A DNA stretch of 64,000 bases from Hymenobacter glacieicola (GCF_014640315.1 NZ_BMGS01000007.1:273705-337704), one strand, 5' to 3'. Shown: positions 8,187 to 16,671, counted from the first letter of the stretch. Translations and numbers: made by a program. The notes: a model not told the origin generated them from the sequence alone.

Positions 8187-8221
8187 AAAAAAAGTACCCT
8201 GGCACAACGTGCGCAGGGTAC
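8187..8221 (-). terminator. Intrinsic terminator of dapD
   Basis: 8-bp stem (8194-8201 with 8214-8221), 12-nt loop; on the minus strand it is followed by a run of seven T (8187-8193). Confidence 0.7.
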
Positions 8222-8262
8222 GTTCGGGAGCAGTTGCCAGCCGAAGCCAGCCGCCTGTGAGG

Positions 8263-9087
8263 CTACACAGCTACGTTATGCTCGCGGAGGGCGTCGTTGA
8301 GGGAGGTTTTCAGGTCGGTGCTGGGCTTGCGCTGCCCGATAATCAGGGCGCAGGGCACGTGGTACTCGCCGGCCGGAAACTGCTTGGGCAAGGAGCCCGG
8401 AATGACCACGGAGCGGGCCGGTACGTAGCCCCGGTATTCCTTGGGCTCGGCGCCGGTTACATCAATGATGCGGGTGCTGCCCGTGATGGTCACGCCTGCC
8501 CCAATTACCGCTTCCTTGCCCACGAAGCAGCCTTCCACCAGAATGCTGCGCGAGCCGACAAAGGCCCCATCTTCCACGATAACGGGCGCGGCCTGCACGG
8601 GCTCCAGTACGCCGCCAATGCCCACGCCCCCGCTCAGGTGCACGCCCGCCCCAATCTGGGCGCAGGAGCCAACCGTGGCCCAGGTATCAACCATGGTGCC
8701 TTCGCCTACCCAGGCGCCGATGTTCACGTAGCTTGGCATCATGATAACGCCGGGCGCGAGGTAGGCGCCGTAACGGGCTACGGCCGGGGGCACCACGCGC
8801 ACGCCCTGCTGCTCGTAGTTGGCCTTGAGCTGCATCTTGTCGCGAAACTCAAAGGGGCCTACTTCAATAGTTTCCATTTGGCGGATGGGGAAGTACAGAA
8901 TAACTGCTTTCTTCACCCAGTCGTTTACCTGCCAATTGGCGCCTTCCGTGGCTCCGGGCTGCGCCACGCGCAAACGGCCCTTATCAAGTTCTTCAATTAC
9001 GTGCTGAATGGCCTCCGTGGTGGCCGCTTGCTGCAACAGGCTCCGGTCGTTCCAGGCAGCCTCAATCAGGGTTTGGAGTTCAGACAT
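8263..9087 (-). CDS. dapD: 2,3,4,5-tetrahydropyridine-2,6-dicarboxylate N-succinyltransferase DapD
   Basis: A 274-residue enzyme of the succinylase branch of lysine and diaminopimelate synthesis; it transfers succinyl from succinyl-CoA to tetrahydrodipicolinate. The N-terminal helical domain (MSELQTLIEAAWNDRSLL) is followed by the hallmark region GVRVVPPAVARYGAYLAPGVIMMPSYVNIGAWVGEGTMVDTWATVGS, read here in pieces, which is the start of a left-handed beta-helix of hexapeptide repeats. This helix continues through GAGVHLSGGVGIGGVLEP, GSRSILVEGCFVGKEAVIGAGV and ends near 'VVIPGS'. The length matches E. coli DapD (274). The product feeds peptidoglycan cross-links. It is divergent from the glycosyltransferase gene with 131 bases between starts. 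Confidence 0.97.
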   Translation of the reverse strand: MSELQTLIEAAWNDRSLLQQAATTEAIQHVIEELDKGRLRVAQPGATEGANWQVNDWVKKAVILYFPIRQMETIEVGPFEFRDKMQLKANYEQQGVRVVPPAVARYGAYLAPGVIMMPSYVNIGAWVGEGTMVDTWATVGSCAQIGAGVHLSGGVGIGGVLEPVQAAPVIVEDGAFVGSRSILVEGCFVGKEAVIGAGVTITGSTRIIDVTGAEPKEYRGYVPARSVVIPGSLPKQFPAGEYHVPCALIIGQRKPSTDLKTSLNDALREHNVAV

Positions 9088-9218
9088 CTACAATCTGGTT
9101 GTCAGGTGATTTTACGTTGGGTGCCCGCACCGGAAGTGCTTCGCGAGGGAGCTTGCTACCGCACGCCGCGCCTCTCCGCCGGCAACTAACAAGCAAACTT
9201 ACCATCTTCACGGCCAAT

Positions 9219-10373
9219 ATGCCGCCTTCCCTGACCATTTTACTCGCCTCGGTGCTCAAGCCCCTCGACGATACCCGGATGCTGGGCAAGTTTGGGCGCA
9301 CCCTAGCCAGCCGGGCCGGAACGCGGGTGCACGTAGCCGGCCGCCTCGCGCCTACCCCCTCCGGGCTGCCGAACAACCTGCACACCCACGCCTTGCTGGA
9401 TGGCTCCCGCTTGAGTTTGGGCCGCCTGGTGACTCAGTGGCGGTACTGGCAGTTGTTGCGGCAGTTGCAACCACAGGTAGTGCTAGTACACGCACCGGAG
9501 TTGCTACCCCTTACCGTGCTGTGGAAGGCCCTGGGACCGGACCGGCGCTTTATTTATGATGTGCGGGAGAATTACGCCCTCAACATTCAAACCCAGCAGG
9601 TGTACCCCGCCTGGGCCCGCACTGCGTTGTCGGCTCTGGTCCGGGGCCTGGAAACCCTGGCGGCCCGGGAGGCTACGGCCGTGCTGCTAGCTGAACGCAG
9701 CTACGCGGAGGAGTTGCCGTTTGCTACGCCTGGCAAGACGCTGCTCATTGAAAATAAATATCAGCCCTACCCTGCTCAGGCGCCGCTGGCAACTGCTTTT
9801 CCGCGCCGCCTGCCCGCGCCCACTGAGCCCTTACGGGTGGTGTATTCCGGTACCATCTCGGAGCTGAACGGCGTATGGGAAGCCATCCGCTTTGTCCGGC
9901 ACCTGCGCGCTGCCTGGCCCCTGGCCCACCTGACCATTATTGGGGCCTGCCAGCAACCGGGGCTGTTGCCGCGCCTGCAAGCGGCCGTGGCCGCCGCCGA
10001 AGGCGCCGTAACGCTACGGGGCGGGGCCGAACTGGTGCCCCACGCCGAGGTGGTGGCGGAAATCCAGCGTAGCCACTTGGGGCTGCTACCCTACCGGCCT
10101 CACCCCAGCACGGCCCGGTGCGTACCCACCAAGCTGTTCGAGTACCTCGCCCAGGGCTTACCCCTGCTCGTGCCGCCCAACCCGTTGTGGGAGCCGCTGG
10201 TGCAACCCCACGGCGCGGGCGTTGCCTTTGACTTCCAGCAACCCGACTACCCAGCCGCGGCCACTCTTTCAGCCGCGCTTAGGGCCCGGGAGTACTACCC
10301 GAATGGGGCACCGGTGGAGGCTTTCTGGACTTCCGAAGCCGAAAAATTGCACCAGCTTATGGATTCTCTATAG
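9219..10373 (+). CDS. Glycosyltransferase family 4-like protein
   Basis: A 384-residue GT-B fold transferase. I start at ATG 9219 (MPPSLTILLASVLKPLDDTR), because the frame upstream (to 9099) overlaps the promoter region of divergent dapD and encodes nothing typical. The N-terminal half has a Rossmann-like opening with 'KPLDDTRMLGKFGRTLA' and 'VVLVHAPELLPLTVLW'. The C-terminal half has LRVVYSGTISELNGVWEAI, HLTIIGACQQPG and the donor-binding segment LGLLPYRPHPSTARCVPTKLFEYLAQGLPLLV with the ExxAxG-type Glu, all characteristic of GT4-like enzymes. The donor and acceptor are unknown. It stands alone, not within a visible polysaccharide cluster. A short gap leads to fabH, which may be cotranscribed or have its own promoter box (TACCTTCG, 10421-10428). 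Confidence 0.85.
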   Translation: MPPSLTILLASVLKPLDDTRMLGKFGRTLASRAGTRVHVAGRLAPTPSGLPNNLHTHALLDGSRLSLGRLVTQWRYWQLLRQLQPQVVLVHAPELLPLTVLWKALGPDRRFIYDVRENYALNIQTQQVYPAWARTALSALVRGLETLAAREATAVLLAERSYAEELPFATPGKTLLIENKYQPYPAQAPLATAFPRRLPAPTEPLRVVYSGTISELNGVWEAIRFVRHLRAAWPLAHLTIIGACQQPGLLPRLQAAVAAAEGAVTLRGGAELVPHAEVVAEIQRSHLGLLPYRPHPSTARCVPTKLFEYLAQGLPLLVPPNPLWEPLVQPHGAGVAFDFQQPDYPAAATLSAALRAREYYPNGAPVEAFWTSEAEKLHQLMDSL

Positions 10374-10471
10374 TAACTGCCGACCTTTGCGGCCCGTTTA
10401 CGGCGCAGGGCTCGAATTTTTCTACCTTCGACTCCGTTTCTCAGACCTACTGCTCCGCAAATCCCCCCTTG

Positions 10472-11485
10472 ATGAACACAACTCTCCGAATGTCTGAAAT
10501 TGCCGGTGTGGGCCACTACGTGCCCGACCGGGTAGTAACCAACGCCGACCTCACCACCCTGATGGAAACCACCGACGAGTGGATCCAGGAACGCACCGGT
10601 ATTCGGGAGCGGCGCTGGTTTGAGGAAGGCAAGGACACCACCGCCAACATGGGGGCCAACGCGGCCCGCAAGGCCCTGGAAATGGCCGGTCTCACCCCCG
10701 ATGACGTGCAGATGATAGTATTTGCTACGTTGTCGCCGGACTACTTCTTTCCCGGCTCCGGCGTGCTGCTGCAGCGGGAGTTGGGCATCAAGGACCCTAT
10801 TCCGGCCTTTGACGTGCGTAACCAGTGCTCGGGCTTCGTGTACGCGCTGTCCATGGCCGACCAGTTCGTGAAAACCGGCATGTACGACACGGTGCTGGTA
10901 GTGGGCTCGGAGATTCACTCCTCTGGCCTTGATATCAGCACCCGCGGCCGTGGCGTATCGGTTATTTTCGGTGATGGTGCCGGCGCGGTGGTGCTGCGCC
11001 CCAGCACCCGTCCCGAGCACGGCATCCTGAGCACCCACCTGCACTCCCAGGGCGAACATGCCGAGGAGCTGATTGTGAAGGAGCCGGGCTCAAACCGTAA
11101 CAACCGGGTAGATTACGTAGTGGCGAACGAGCTGGAAATGTACCCTTATATGAACGGGCAGAACGTGTTCAAACACGCCGTCGTCCGCTTTCCTCAGGTT
11201 ATTAAGGAAGCCCTTGACCACAACGGCTACCAGCCCCAGGACATCAACATGCTCATTCCCCACCAGGCCAACCTGCGCATCACGCAGTACGTCCAGCAGA
11301 AAATGGGCCTGTCCGACGACAAGATCTTCAGCAACATCCAGCGCTACGGCAACACCACCGCCGCCTCGGTGCCCATTGCCCTGAGCGAAGCGGTGCAGGA
11401 AGGCCGCATCAAGCGCGGCGACCTGGTGTGCTTGGCCGCCTTCGGTTCTGGCTTTACCTGGGCCTCGGCCCTTATCAAATGGTAG
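10472..11485 (+). CDS. fabH: Beta-ketoacyl-ACP synthase III FabH
   Basis: A 337-residue condensing enzyme that starts fatty-acid synthesis by joining acyl-CoA and malonyl-ACP. The catalytic triad is visible: Cys119 in RNQCSGF, His264 in IPHQAN and Asn294 in RYGNTTAAS. The GDGAGAVVL glycine loop and the C-terminal AFGSGFTWASALIKW are also typical. The start is ATG 10472, preceded by an in-frame TTG; a second ATG at 10490 (MSEIAGVGHYVPD) is just as plausible by comparison with the usual N-terminus. A fabH far from other fab genes is common in Bacteroidota, which carry several copies, so this may be a paralog that uses branched primers. It is followed directly by an AT-rich palindromic repeat. 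Confidence 0.93.
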   Translation: MNTTLRMSEIAGVGHYVPDRVVTNADLTTLMETTDEWIQERTGIRERRWFEEGKDTTANMGANAARKALEMAGLTPDDVQMIVFATLSPDYFFPGSGVLLQRELGIKDPIPAFDVRNQCSGFVYALSMADQFVKTGMYDTVLVVGSEIHSSGLDISTRGRGVSVIFGDGAGAVVLRPSTRPEHGILSTHLHSQGEHAEELIVKEPGSNRNNRVDYVVANELEMYPYMNGQNVFKHAVVRFPQVIKEALDHNGYQPQDINMLIPHQANLRITQYVQQKMGLSDDKIFSNIQRYGNTTAASVPIALSEAVQEGRIKRGDLVCLAAFGSGFTWASALIKW

Positions 11486-11486
11486 T

Positions 11487-11604
11487 TTTTTTAATTAAGA
11501 ACTAAGAATTAGGAATTAAGAACTGGCCGCTCCACGACCTGGCTACAGGTTGGGAGCGGCCGTTCTTAATTTTTTAATTCCTAATTCTTAATTCTTGATT
11601 CTTA
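11487..11604. repeat. AT-rich imperfect palindrome (MITE/REP-like) next to a start codon
   Basis: The left part (about 11487-11531) and right part (about 11553-11604) are near-complementary: both contain runs of TTAATTCCTAATTCTTA type sequence plus a GC-rich core (GGCCGCTCC / GGAGCGGCC), the right arm carrying an extra 8 bases. The element fills all of the space between the fabH stop and the start of the DtxR/MntR-type gene, ending only 3 bases before its ATG. The repeated TTAATTC/GAATTAA words suggest a dispersed intergenic repeat that could fold into one long hairpin and end fabH transcription. Confidence 0.6.
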
Positions 11605-11607
11605 CAA

Positions 11608-12267
11608 ATGCCTAGCTACACCGAGGAGAACTACCTGAAAGCAATTTATAAACTGGCGGAGGCCCAACCGGGTAGCGAGGTCAGTACGAATAGCGTAGCC
11701 GAAGTGCTGCGTACTCGGGCGGCCTCCGTTACGGATATGCTTCGCCGCCTCGGGGAGAAAGGACTGCTCCACTATACCCGCTACCGGGGGGTAACCCTCA
11801 CGGCAGAAGGCCGCCGCTTGGCCCTGCTTACCATTCGCAAGCACCGCCTTTGGGAGGTGTTTCTGGTGCAGCAGCTCGGCTTTACCTGGGACGAAGTGCA
11901 CGACGTAGCTGAGCAGATGGAGCACATTGATTCCGACCTGCTCGTTCAGCGCCTCGATGAATTCCTGGGCTACCCCCAGCTGGACCCCCACGGCGACCCG
12001 ATACCTACCGCCGAAGGTGTCCTGCACCGCCCCCAGCACCGCCTGCTGGCCGACCTCCGCCCCGGCGACCAAGGCATAGTTGTGGCCGTAAAAAACACCT
12101 CCGTGCCGTTCCTACAGTACCTCGATAAGGTAGGATTGAACCTGGGTACTCATATTGAAGTTTTAGATAAGATAGTATTCGATAACTCCTTTGAAATCAG
12201 AATAAACAAAGCCAAGGAACACCTCTTGTCTGCGGAGGTAAGCCGTAACTTATATATAACTGGCTAA
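11608..12267 (+). CDS. Metal-dependent transcriptional regulator, DtxR/MntR family
   Basis: A 219-residue repressor. Residues 1-62 are the winged helix-turn-helix (EENYLKAIYKL, then VSTNSVAEVLRTRAASVTDMLRRLGEKGLL). Next comes the dimerisation and metal-binding domain with RKHRLWEVFLVQQLG and DEVHDVAEQMEHID. Residues about 150-219 form an FeoA/SH3-like C-terminal domain (LRPGDQGIVVAVKNT). Metal positions read E102-x-x-E105-H106, where DtxR has Cys102; this Glu is the MntR-like state and hints at Mn2+ rather than Fe2+ sensing. Position 8 (Asn) does not match the MntR Asp, so the metal remains open. There is no metal transporter gene in the neighbourhood. The ATG is almost abutted by the palindromic repeat, so its promoter may lie within that repeat or upstream in fabH. 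Confidence 0.9.
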   Translation: MPSYTEENYLKAIYKLAEAQPGSEVSTNSVAEVLRTRAASVTDMLRRLGEKGLLHYTRYRGVTLTAEGRRLALLTIRKHRLWEVFLVQQLGFTWDEVHDVAEQMEHIDSDLLVQRLDEFLGYPQLDPHGDPIPTAEGVLHRPQHRLLADLRPGDQGIVVAVKNTSVPFLQYLDKVGLNLGTHIEVLDKIVFDNSFEIRINKAKEHLLSAEVSRNLYITG

Positions 12268-12359
12268 GCCAACTTATGAAAACAAAGCAGTGCATGCTGG
12301 GGTCTTCTCAGGCCAAGCGTGGCCCTGTACGGGGCTGTATTTTCCCGCTTCATAACCCC

Positions 12360-12367
12360 TACCTTTG
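12360..12367 (+). promoter_or_regulatory. TAnnTTTG box before mnmE
   Basis: TACCTTTG, an exact -7 element, 26 bases before the GTG start of mnmE; no TTG at the expected distance was found, so only the -7 element is supported. Confidence 0.45.
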
Positions 12368-12392
12368 CGGCTGATACCATTTCCTCGCCGCC

Positions 12393-13784
12393 GTGGCCGT
12401 TGCGCTTCCTCCCTCGCTTTCCGATACCATTGTTGCCCTATCCACGCCGCCTGGCGCGGGTGCCATTGCCTTGGTGCGCTTATCGGGTCCCAACGCCATC
12501 CATCTGACTGATGAAGTATTTGCGGGCAAGCGACTGCGCGACCAACCCAGCCACACCCTCCACGTCGGAACCATCCGCGACGGGGCCCGAATCATTGATG
12601 AGGTAGTTGTGTCCTTGTTTCGGGGGCCGCACTCCTACACCCGCGAGGACGTGGTGGAAATCAGCACCCACGGCTCCGACTACATCGTGCAGGAACTGCT
12701 GGGCTTGTTGGTTCGTCGCGGGGCCCGGCTGGCCGAAGCGGGAGAATTTACCAAACGGGCCTTTCTGCACGGCGCCTTTGACCTGGCCCAGGCGGAAGCC
12801 GTGGCCGACTTGATTGCCGCCGACTCGGCCCTTTCGCACCAGGTTGCCATGCGGCAGATGCGGGGCGGCTTTTCTCAGGAGTTGAAGGACTTGCGCGGAC
12901 GGCTGGTGCAGTTTGCGGCCCTGCTGGAGTTGGAGCTGGACTTCGGTGAGGAAGACGTGGAGTTTGCCGACCGCACCGGCCTGGTGCGGCTGCTGGAAGA
13001 AGTGCAGGCCCTGGTGCGCCGCCTGCTGCGCTCCTTTGAGTTGGGCAACGTTATCAAGCACGGGGTTACTACCGTTATTGCCGGCCGGCCCAATGCGGGC
13101 AAAAGCACCTTGCTTAATGCCCTGCTCAACGAAGAGCGCGCCATCGTTTCGGCCATTGCCGGCACCACCCGCGACTTGATTGAGGACGAAGTTAGCCTCG
13201 ACGGCATCCGCTTCCGCTTCGTGGATACGGCGGGCCTGCGCGACACCACCGACGTGGTAGAATCCATTGGGGTAGAGCGGACCTTGAAGCGCGTTCAGCA
13301 GGCCGCTTTAGTTATCTATCTGTTTGATATTACGACCACTACCCCTACTAATCTTCAAGTAGAAATTGAAGCATTACAGCTACCGGTAGGCATTCCGTTG
13401 CTAGCAGTTGGCAACAAGCTGGATGTGGCTAGCGACACCGAGCAAGCAGCCTATTACAAGCGGCCTGACACTGTACTCATTGCCGCTTCCCGCGGCGACG
13501 GGCTCGATGAGCTACGCGAAGCCCTGCTGACGCGAGTGCGTGGTGAAGGCCTGGACCGCACGGGCTCCAGCACCATTGTTACCAACGTCCGGCATGCCCG
13601 CAGCCTAGAGCAGGCCGCCCTTCACCTGGAGGCTGTTGTGCAGGGCCTGGCAACCGGCGTAGGCACCGAACTGCTGGCAGCGGACTTACGGCATGCGCTG
13701 GCTACCCTCGGTCAGATTACCGGCGAAATCAGCAACGACGACCTGCTCACGAGCATCTTCACTCAGTTCTGCATTGGTAAGTAG
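12393..13784 (+). CDS. mnmE: tRNA uridine-5-carboxymethylaminomethyl(34) synthesis GTPase MnmE
   Basis: A 463-residue protein that, with MnmG, installs the 5-carboxymethylaminomethyl group on wobble U34 of tRNAs. The order is: N-terminal folate-binding TrmE domain (TIVALSTPPGAGAIALVRLSG; HGAFDLAQAEAVADLI), helical domain, and an inserted G domain. In the G domain G1 is GRPNAGKST (231-239), G3 is DTAGLRDT and G4 is GNKLD. The protein ends in the invariant FCIGK with the catalytic Cys. It has full family length. The start is GTG 12393 (MAVALPPSLSDTIVAL); no ATG lies between the TACCTTTG promoter box and this point in frame. The downstream 300 bases hold no gene. Confidence 0.97.
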   Translation: MAVALPPSLSDTIVALSTPPGAGAIALVRLSGPNAIHLTDEVFAGKRLRDQPSHTLHVGTIRDGARIIDEVVVSLFRGPHSYTREDVVEISTHGSDYIVQELLGLLVRRGARLAEAGEFTKRAFLHGAFDLAQAEAVADLIAADSALSHQVAMRQMRGGFSQELKDLRGRLVQFAALLELELDFGEEDVEFADRTGLVRLLEEVQALVRRLLRSFELGNVIKHGVTTVIAGRPNAGKSTLLNALLNEERAIVSAIAGTTRDLIEDEVSLDGIRFRFVDTAGLRDTTDVVESIGVERTLKRVQQAALVIYLFDITTTTPTNLQVEIEALQLPVGIPLLAVGNKLDVASDTEQAAYYKRPDTVLIAASRGDGLDELREALLTRVRGEGLDRTGSSTIVTNVRHARSLEQAALHLEAVVQGLATGVGTELLAADLRHALATLGQITGEISNDDLLTSIFTQFCIGK

Positions 13785-14084
13785 CCCCCTCCTGATGGGC
13801 CTGCCGGCGGGTATGGCATCGACGGGGCTGGTTTACTCGGCAGGGGGAACTAGCGGCTTTCTGCCTGGGCAGAACATTTGGCCGGAAGAAATCTGGGCAG
13901 TTGGCCGTAAAAAATCCGGCTTTATGCCATACTTATCCGGTCCGGGGCTTTTCTTTGCGTTTCACCCCAACTCAAACAACAACCCGGGCCGGATTGTAGT
14001 ATAGGCGCCAAACTCTCACGGGGTTTTACTGCTACTTGGTAATTCTTTAGTTTCGCCCCGCAACCCACCCTTCACCCTACGCTT
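13785..14084. other. Intergenic region between mnmE and gltA
   Basis: No credible gene. An open frame of about 100 codons overlaps the end of mnmE and runs into this stretch, but it has no protein-like features. There is no clear hairpin. The last 60 bases (TTTAGTTTCGCC near 14045) probably contain the gltA promoter, in a form weaker than the consensus. Confidence 0.4.
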
Positions 14085-15374
14085 ATGGCAGAATCTGCTG
14101 AACTGATCCTCGACGGGAAATCGTACTCTCTCCCGGTTATTGAAGGCACCGAGCGCGAAAAAGCTTTCGACATTGGCAAGCTGCGCGACCAAACGGGCTA
14201 CGTTACCCTGGACTCGGGCTACAAGAATACCGGCGCCACCAAGAGCGCCATCACTTTCCTCGATGGCGAAGAAGGCATTCTGCGCTACCGGGGCTACCCC
14301 ATTGAACAGCTGGCCGAGAAGTCGTCGTTCATTGAAGTGGCCTACCTGCTGATTTACGGCAAGCTGCCTACCGAGGCTGAGCTGCAGAACTTCAGCAACC
14401 AGATTACCAAGCACACGCTGGTGCACGAGGACGTGCGCAAGATTTTCGACGGCTTCCCGTCGGCGGCCCACCCCATGGCCATTTTGAGCAGCCTGATTTG
14501 CTCGCTTACCGCCTTCTACCCCGAAAGCGTGTCGCCGGATCTGAGCAAGGAAGAAATCGACCTGAACGTTATTCGTCTCATGGCCAAGATTTCGACCATT
14601 GCCGCCTGGACGTACAAGAACAACATGGGTCACCCGCTGAACTATCCGCGTAACGACCTCGACTACTGCTCGAACTTCTTGTACATGATGTTTAGCTTCC
14701 CCACGGAGAAGTACGACATCGATCCGCGCATTGTCAGCGCCCTCAACAAGCTGCTCATCCTGCACGCCGACCACGAGCAAAACTGCTCTACCTCTACTGT
14801 ACGCCTGGTAGGCTCGGCTAACGCCTCGCTCTACGGCTCGGTTTCGGCTGGCATCAACGCCCTGTGGGGCCCCCTGCACGGTGGTGCTAACCAGGAAGTA
14901 CTGGAGATGCTGCAGGCCATTCAGAAGGACGGTGGCGACACGAGCAAGTTCATAGCCAAAGCCAAAGACAAAAACGACTCGTTCCGTTTGATGGGCTTCG
15001 GCCACCGCGTGTACAAAAACTTCGACCCGCGCGCTAAAATCATCAAGAAGGCGGCCGACGAAGTGCTGGCTGCTCTCGGCATTGATGATCCGCTGCTGAA
15101 AATTGCCCAGGAACTGGAGCAGGCTGCCCTGACCGATCAGTACTTCATCGAACGGAAGCTGTACCCGAACGTGGACTTCTACTCCGGCATCATCTACCGG
15201 GCCATTGGTATCCCGACGGAGATGTTTACGGTAATGTTCGCCCTGGGCCGTCTGCCCGGCTGGATTGCCCAGTGGAAGGAAATGCGCGAAAACAAGGAGC
15301 CCATTGGTCGCCCCCGCCAGATTTACACCGGCGAAACGGAGCGCGACTACACCCCGATTGAGCAGCGCTCCTAA
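14085..15374 (+). CDS. gltA: Citrate synthase, type II hexameric-like
   Basis: A 429-residue enzyme that condenses oxaloacetate and acetyl-CoA at the entry of the TCA cycle. Motifs in order: the N-terminal small beta domain typical of Gram-negative GltA (AELILDGKSYSLPVIEGTE), ITFLDGEEGILRYRGYPIEQLA, DHEQNCSTSTVRLVGS, then GPLHGGANQEVLEML with the first catalytic His, GFGHRVYKNFDPRA with the second, and NVDFYSGIIYRAIGIP with the catalytic Asp. It has full length and the usual C-terminus (RPRQIYTG). It is a single-gene unit, terminated by a UUCG-loop hairpin. Confidence 0.97.
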   Translation: MAESAELILDGKSYSLPVIEGTEREKAFDIGKLRDQTGYVTLDSGYKNTGATKSAITFLDGEEGILRYRGYPIEQLAEKSSFIEVAYLLIYGKLPTEAELQNFSNQITKHTLVHEDVRKIFDGFPSAAHPMAILSSLICSLTAFYPESVSPDLSKEEIDLNVIRLMAKISTIAAWTYKNNMGHPLNYPRNDLDYCSNFLYMMFSFPTEKYDIDPRIVSALNKLLILHADHEQNCSTSTVRLVGSANASLYGSVSAGINALWGPLHGGANQEVLEMLQAIQKDGGDTSKFIAKAKDKNDSFRLMGFGHRVYKNFDPRAKIIKKAADEVLAALGIDDPLLKIAQELEQAALTDQYFIERKLYPNVDFYSGIIYRAIGIPTEMFTVMFALGRLPGWIAQWKEMRENKEPIGRPRQIYTGETERDYTPIEQRS

Positions 15375-15405
15375 GCTTCCGTTTAAGAGACTTACTGACG
15401 ATAAC

Positions 15406-15433
15406 AAAAAAGCCCGCTTCGGCGGGCTTTTTT
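15406..15433 (+). terminator. UUCG-tetraloop terminator of gltA
   Basis: A-run, stem GCCCGC/GCGGGC (15412-15417, 15422-15427), loop TTCG, then six T: a textbook intrinsic terminator, usable on both strands. Confidence 0.95.
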
Positions 15434-15463
15434 GCATCCAGGAAGATTCTGGCTGTTAAAGAT

Positions 15464-15823
15464 TTAGCGCAGGTTGGTGGCGGTAAAGTTTTGCTTTATG
15501 TCGTCGTAGGCGGCTAGCTGCTTGGGCCACAAGATGGAAGCCAGGTCCCATTCGTAGCGCATCTGCACGTCGGCGAGGGTTTTGTCGAGGCCCGCGGCAT
15601 CAGAGGCAAACTGCTTGCGAGCCTCAGCCATTTCAGTGAGCAAGCGCAGGTTAAGCTGCCGAACCTTCACGTATTGACCTTCGCTGAGCTTGGTGCGCTC
15701 CGCCATGCGCCGGGTGAGTTCCGTGGCCCGGGTGGAGAGCTTTCCGCCGTCGGCGGGGGTAGCATAAGTAGTTCCTGCGGCTAGCAGCAGGGTAAATGCC
15801 AGGCAAATGAATCCGTTTTTCAT
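15464..15823 (-). CDS. Small secreted Spy/LTXXQ-like protein (paralog 2 of 3)
   Basis: A 119-residue exported protein: signal peptide 1-21 (ending TYA-TPAD), then a helical mature part with LSTRATELTRRMAERTKLSE, GQYVKVRQLNLRLLTEMAEA and the closing box WPKQLAAYDDIKQ. It is clearly related to the gene just upstream on the same strand (16019-16387), sharing ATxLTRxxxxxxxLxEGQYxxVxQLN, and more distantly to 1146-1553. It starts at the ATG complemented at 15821-15823. An AT-rich region with AAATATATA lies about 65 bases upstream, similar to the leaders of its paralogs. Its function is unknown; the helical, charged nature suggests a periplasmic chaperone-like or adaptor role. Confidence 0.72.
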   Translation of the reverse strand: MKNGFICLAFTLLLAAGTTYATPADGGKLSTRATELTRRMAERTKLSEGQYVKVRQLNLRLLTEMAEARKQFASDAAGLDKTLADVQMRYEWDLASILWPKQLAAYDDIKQNFTATNLR

Positions 15824-15972
15824 AATGGTGTAGGGTTGGTGAAAGGTGGAAAACCAGAAATAAAAAGCGACTCAATAAGCAGGTAGCTAAATATATATTT
15901 TTACTATTAAATGTGTGATATACAGTACTTATAAAATCATGTCATTACGCGTTGCTCTACTCTGCCAGGCCC

Positions 15973-16010
15973 AACCAAAAAAGCCCGCCTATTGGTGGGC
16001 TTTTTTGGTT
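15973..16010 (-). terminator. Terminator of the 16019-16387 gene
   Basis: 17-bp near-perfect arms (15973-15989 and 15994-16010, one G-T pair), loop TATT, ending in T-run on the minus strand; it separates the two tandem paralogs. Confidence 0.9.
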
Positions 16011-16018
16011 ACACGGGT

Positions 16019-16387
16019 CTACTTAGGCGCGGCCCCAAGGGCCGTCATGCTGGTGCGGCTTTGCTGAAACAACGCCAGCTGAGCGGGACGCAACAAGGCG
16101 GTCAGGTCGTTTTCGTAGCGGCCCTGGGCATCGGCTAGGCGCTGGTCCAGCAGAGTAGGATCGGCAGCGAAGCGCGTTTTTAGGTCTTCCTGTTCCGCCA
16201 GCATCCGGATGTTCAGCTGCTTTACCCGCAGGTACTGTCCTTCATCCAAGCGAGCCTTGTCCGAAATAGAGCGTGTGAGGGCGGTTGCCCGCGCCTGCAG
16301 GCTGGTAGGTGCATCCGGCTCAGAACCAGCTACAGCAGCTCCCTGCAGGCCCAACAACAAACCCGCAAACAGAGTAATTTTTTTCAT
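16019..16387 (-). CDS. Small secreted Spy/LTXXQ-like protein (paralog 3 of 3)
   Basis: A 122-residue protein when started at the ATG complemented at 16385-16387 (MKKITLFAGLLLGLQGAAVA, signal peptide). The in-frame start 48 bases further upstream would put 16 polar residues before the signal peptide. The mature part has ARATALTRSISDKARLDEGQ, then YLRVKQLNIRMLAEQEDL and LLRPAQLALF. It is the closest relative of 15464-15823, and the two form a tandem duplication with separate terminators. An exact TATATTTG box lies on the minus strand at 16515-16508, about 120 bases upstream, but no TTG could be placed in front of it. Its function is unknown. Confidence 0.72.
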   Translation of the reverse strand: MKKITLFAGLLLGLQGAAVAGSEPDAPTSLQARATALTRSISDKARLDEGQYLRVKQLNIRMLAEQEDLKTRFAADPTLLDQRLADAQGRYENDLTALLRPAQLALFQQSRTSMTALGAAPK

Positions 16388-16640
16388 GGTGGTAGGAAAT
16401 GAAAAGGATGAAAAGTGGGACATATTCAAGGCCACTGCCTAGCCAGCAAGGAAAGCAAGCAATTCGAATGAAAGGAAATGTCATCTTCCGAGGCTAAGCA
16501 GCGTGACCAAATATAGAATCTATTATTTAATAAAAAAAAGAATTTTTATAACTATTCTAGTCAAACACTTTTACTTGAGAGAGATATATGCCTCATTCTG
16601 AATCCCGTAATAATCGTATTGAAAAGGAAAACTCCAATAA

Positions 16641-16671
16641 AAAAACCCAACTGCTTTAGGGCAGCTGGGTT
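16641..16671 (-). terminator. Terminator of the PorE-like gene
   Basis: Stem AACCCA(A/G)CTGC with loop TTTAG; on the minus strand followed by TTTTTTTATTGG. It lies just downstream of the stop at 16697. Confidence 0.85.

Noticed and set aside
8209..9189. 326-codon open frame antisense to dapD
   Set aside because: Composition is His/Ala/Gly-rich and not protein-like; dapD on the other strand is certain.
13693..14004. 103-codon frame overlapping the 3' end of mnmE
   Set aside because: Mostly inside mnmE in another frame, with no recognisable features past it.
14016..15437. 473-codon open frame antisense to gltA
   Set aside because: It is a shadow of strong third-position GC bias in citrate synthase; the translated sequence has no family features.
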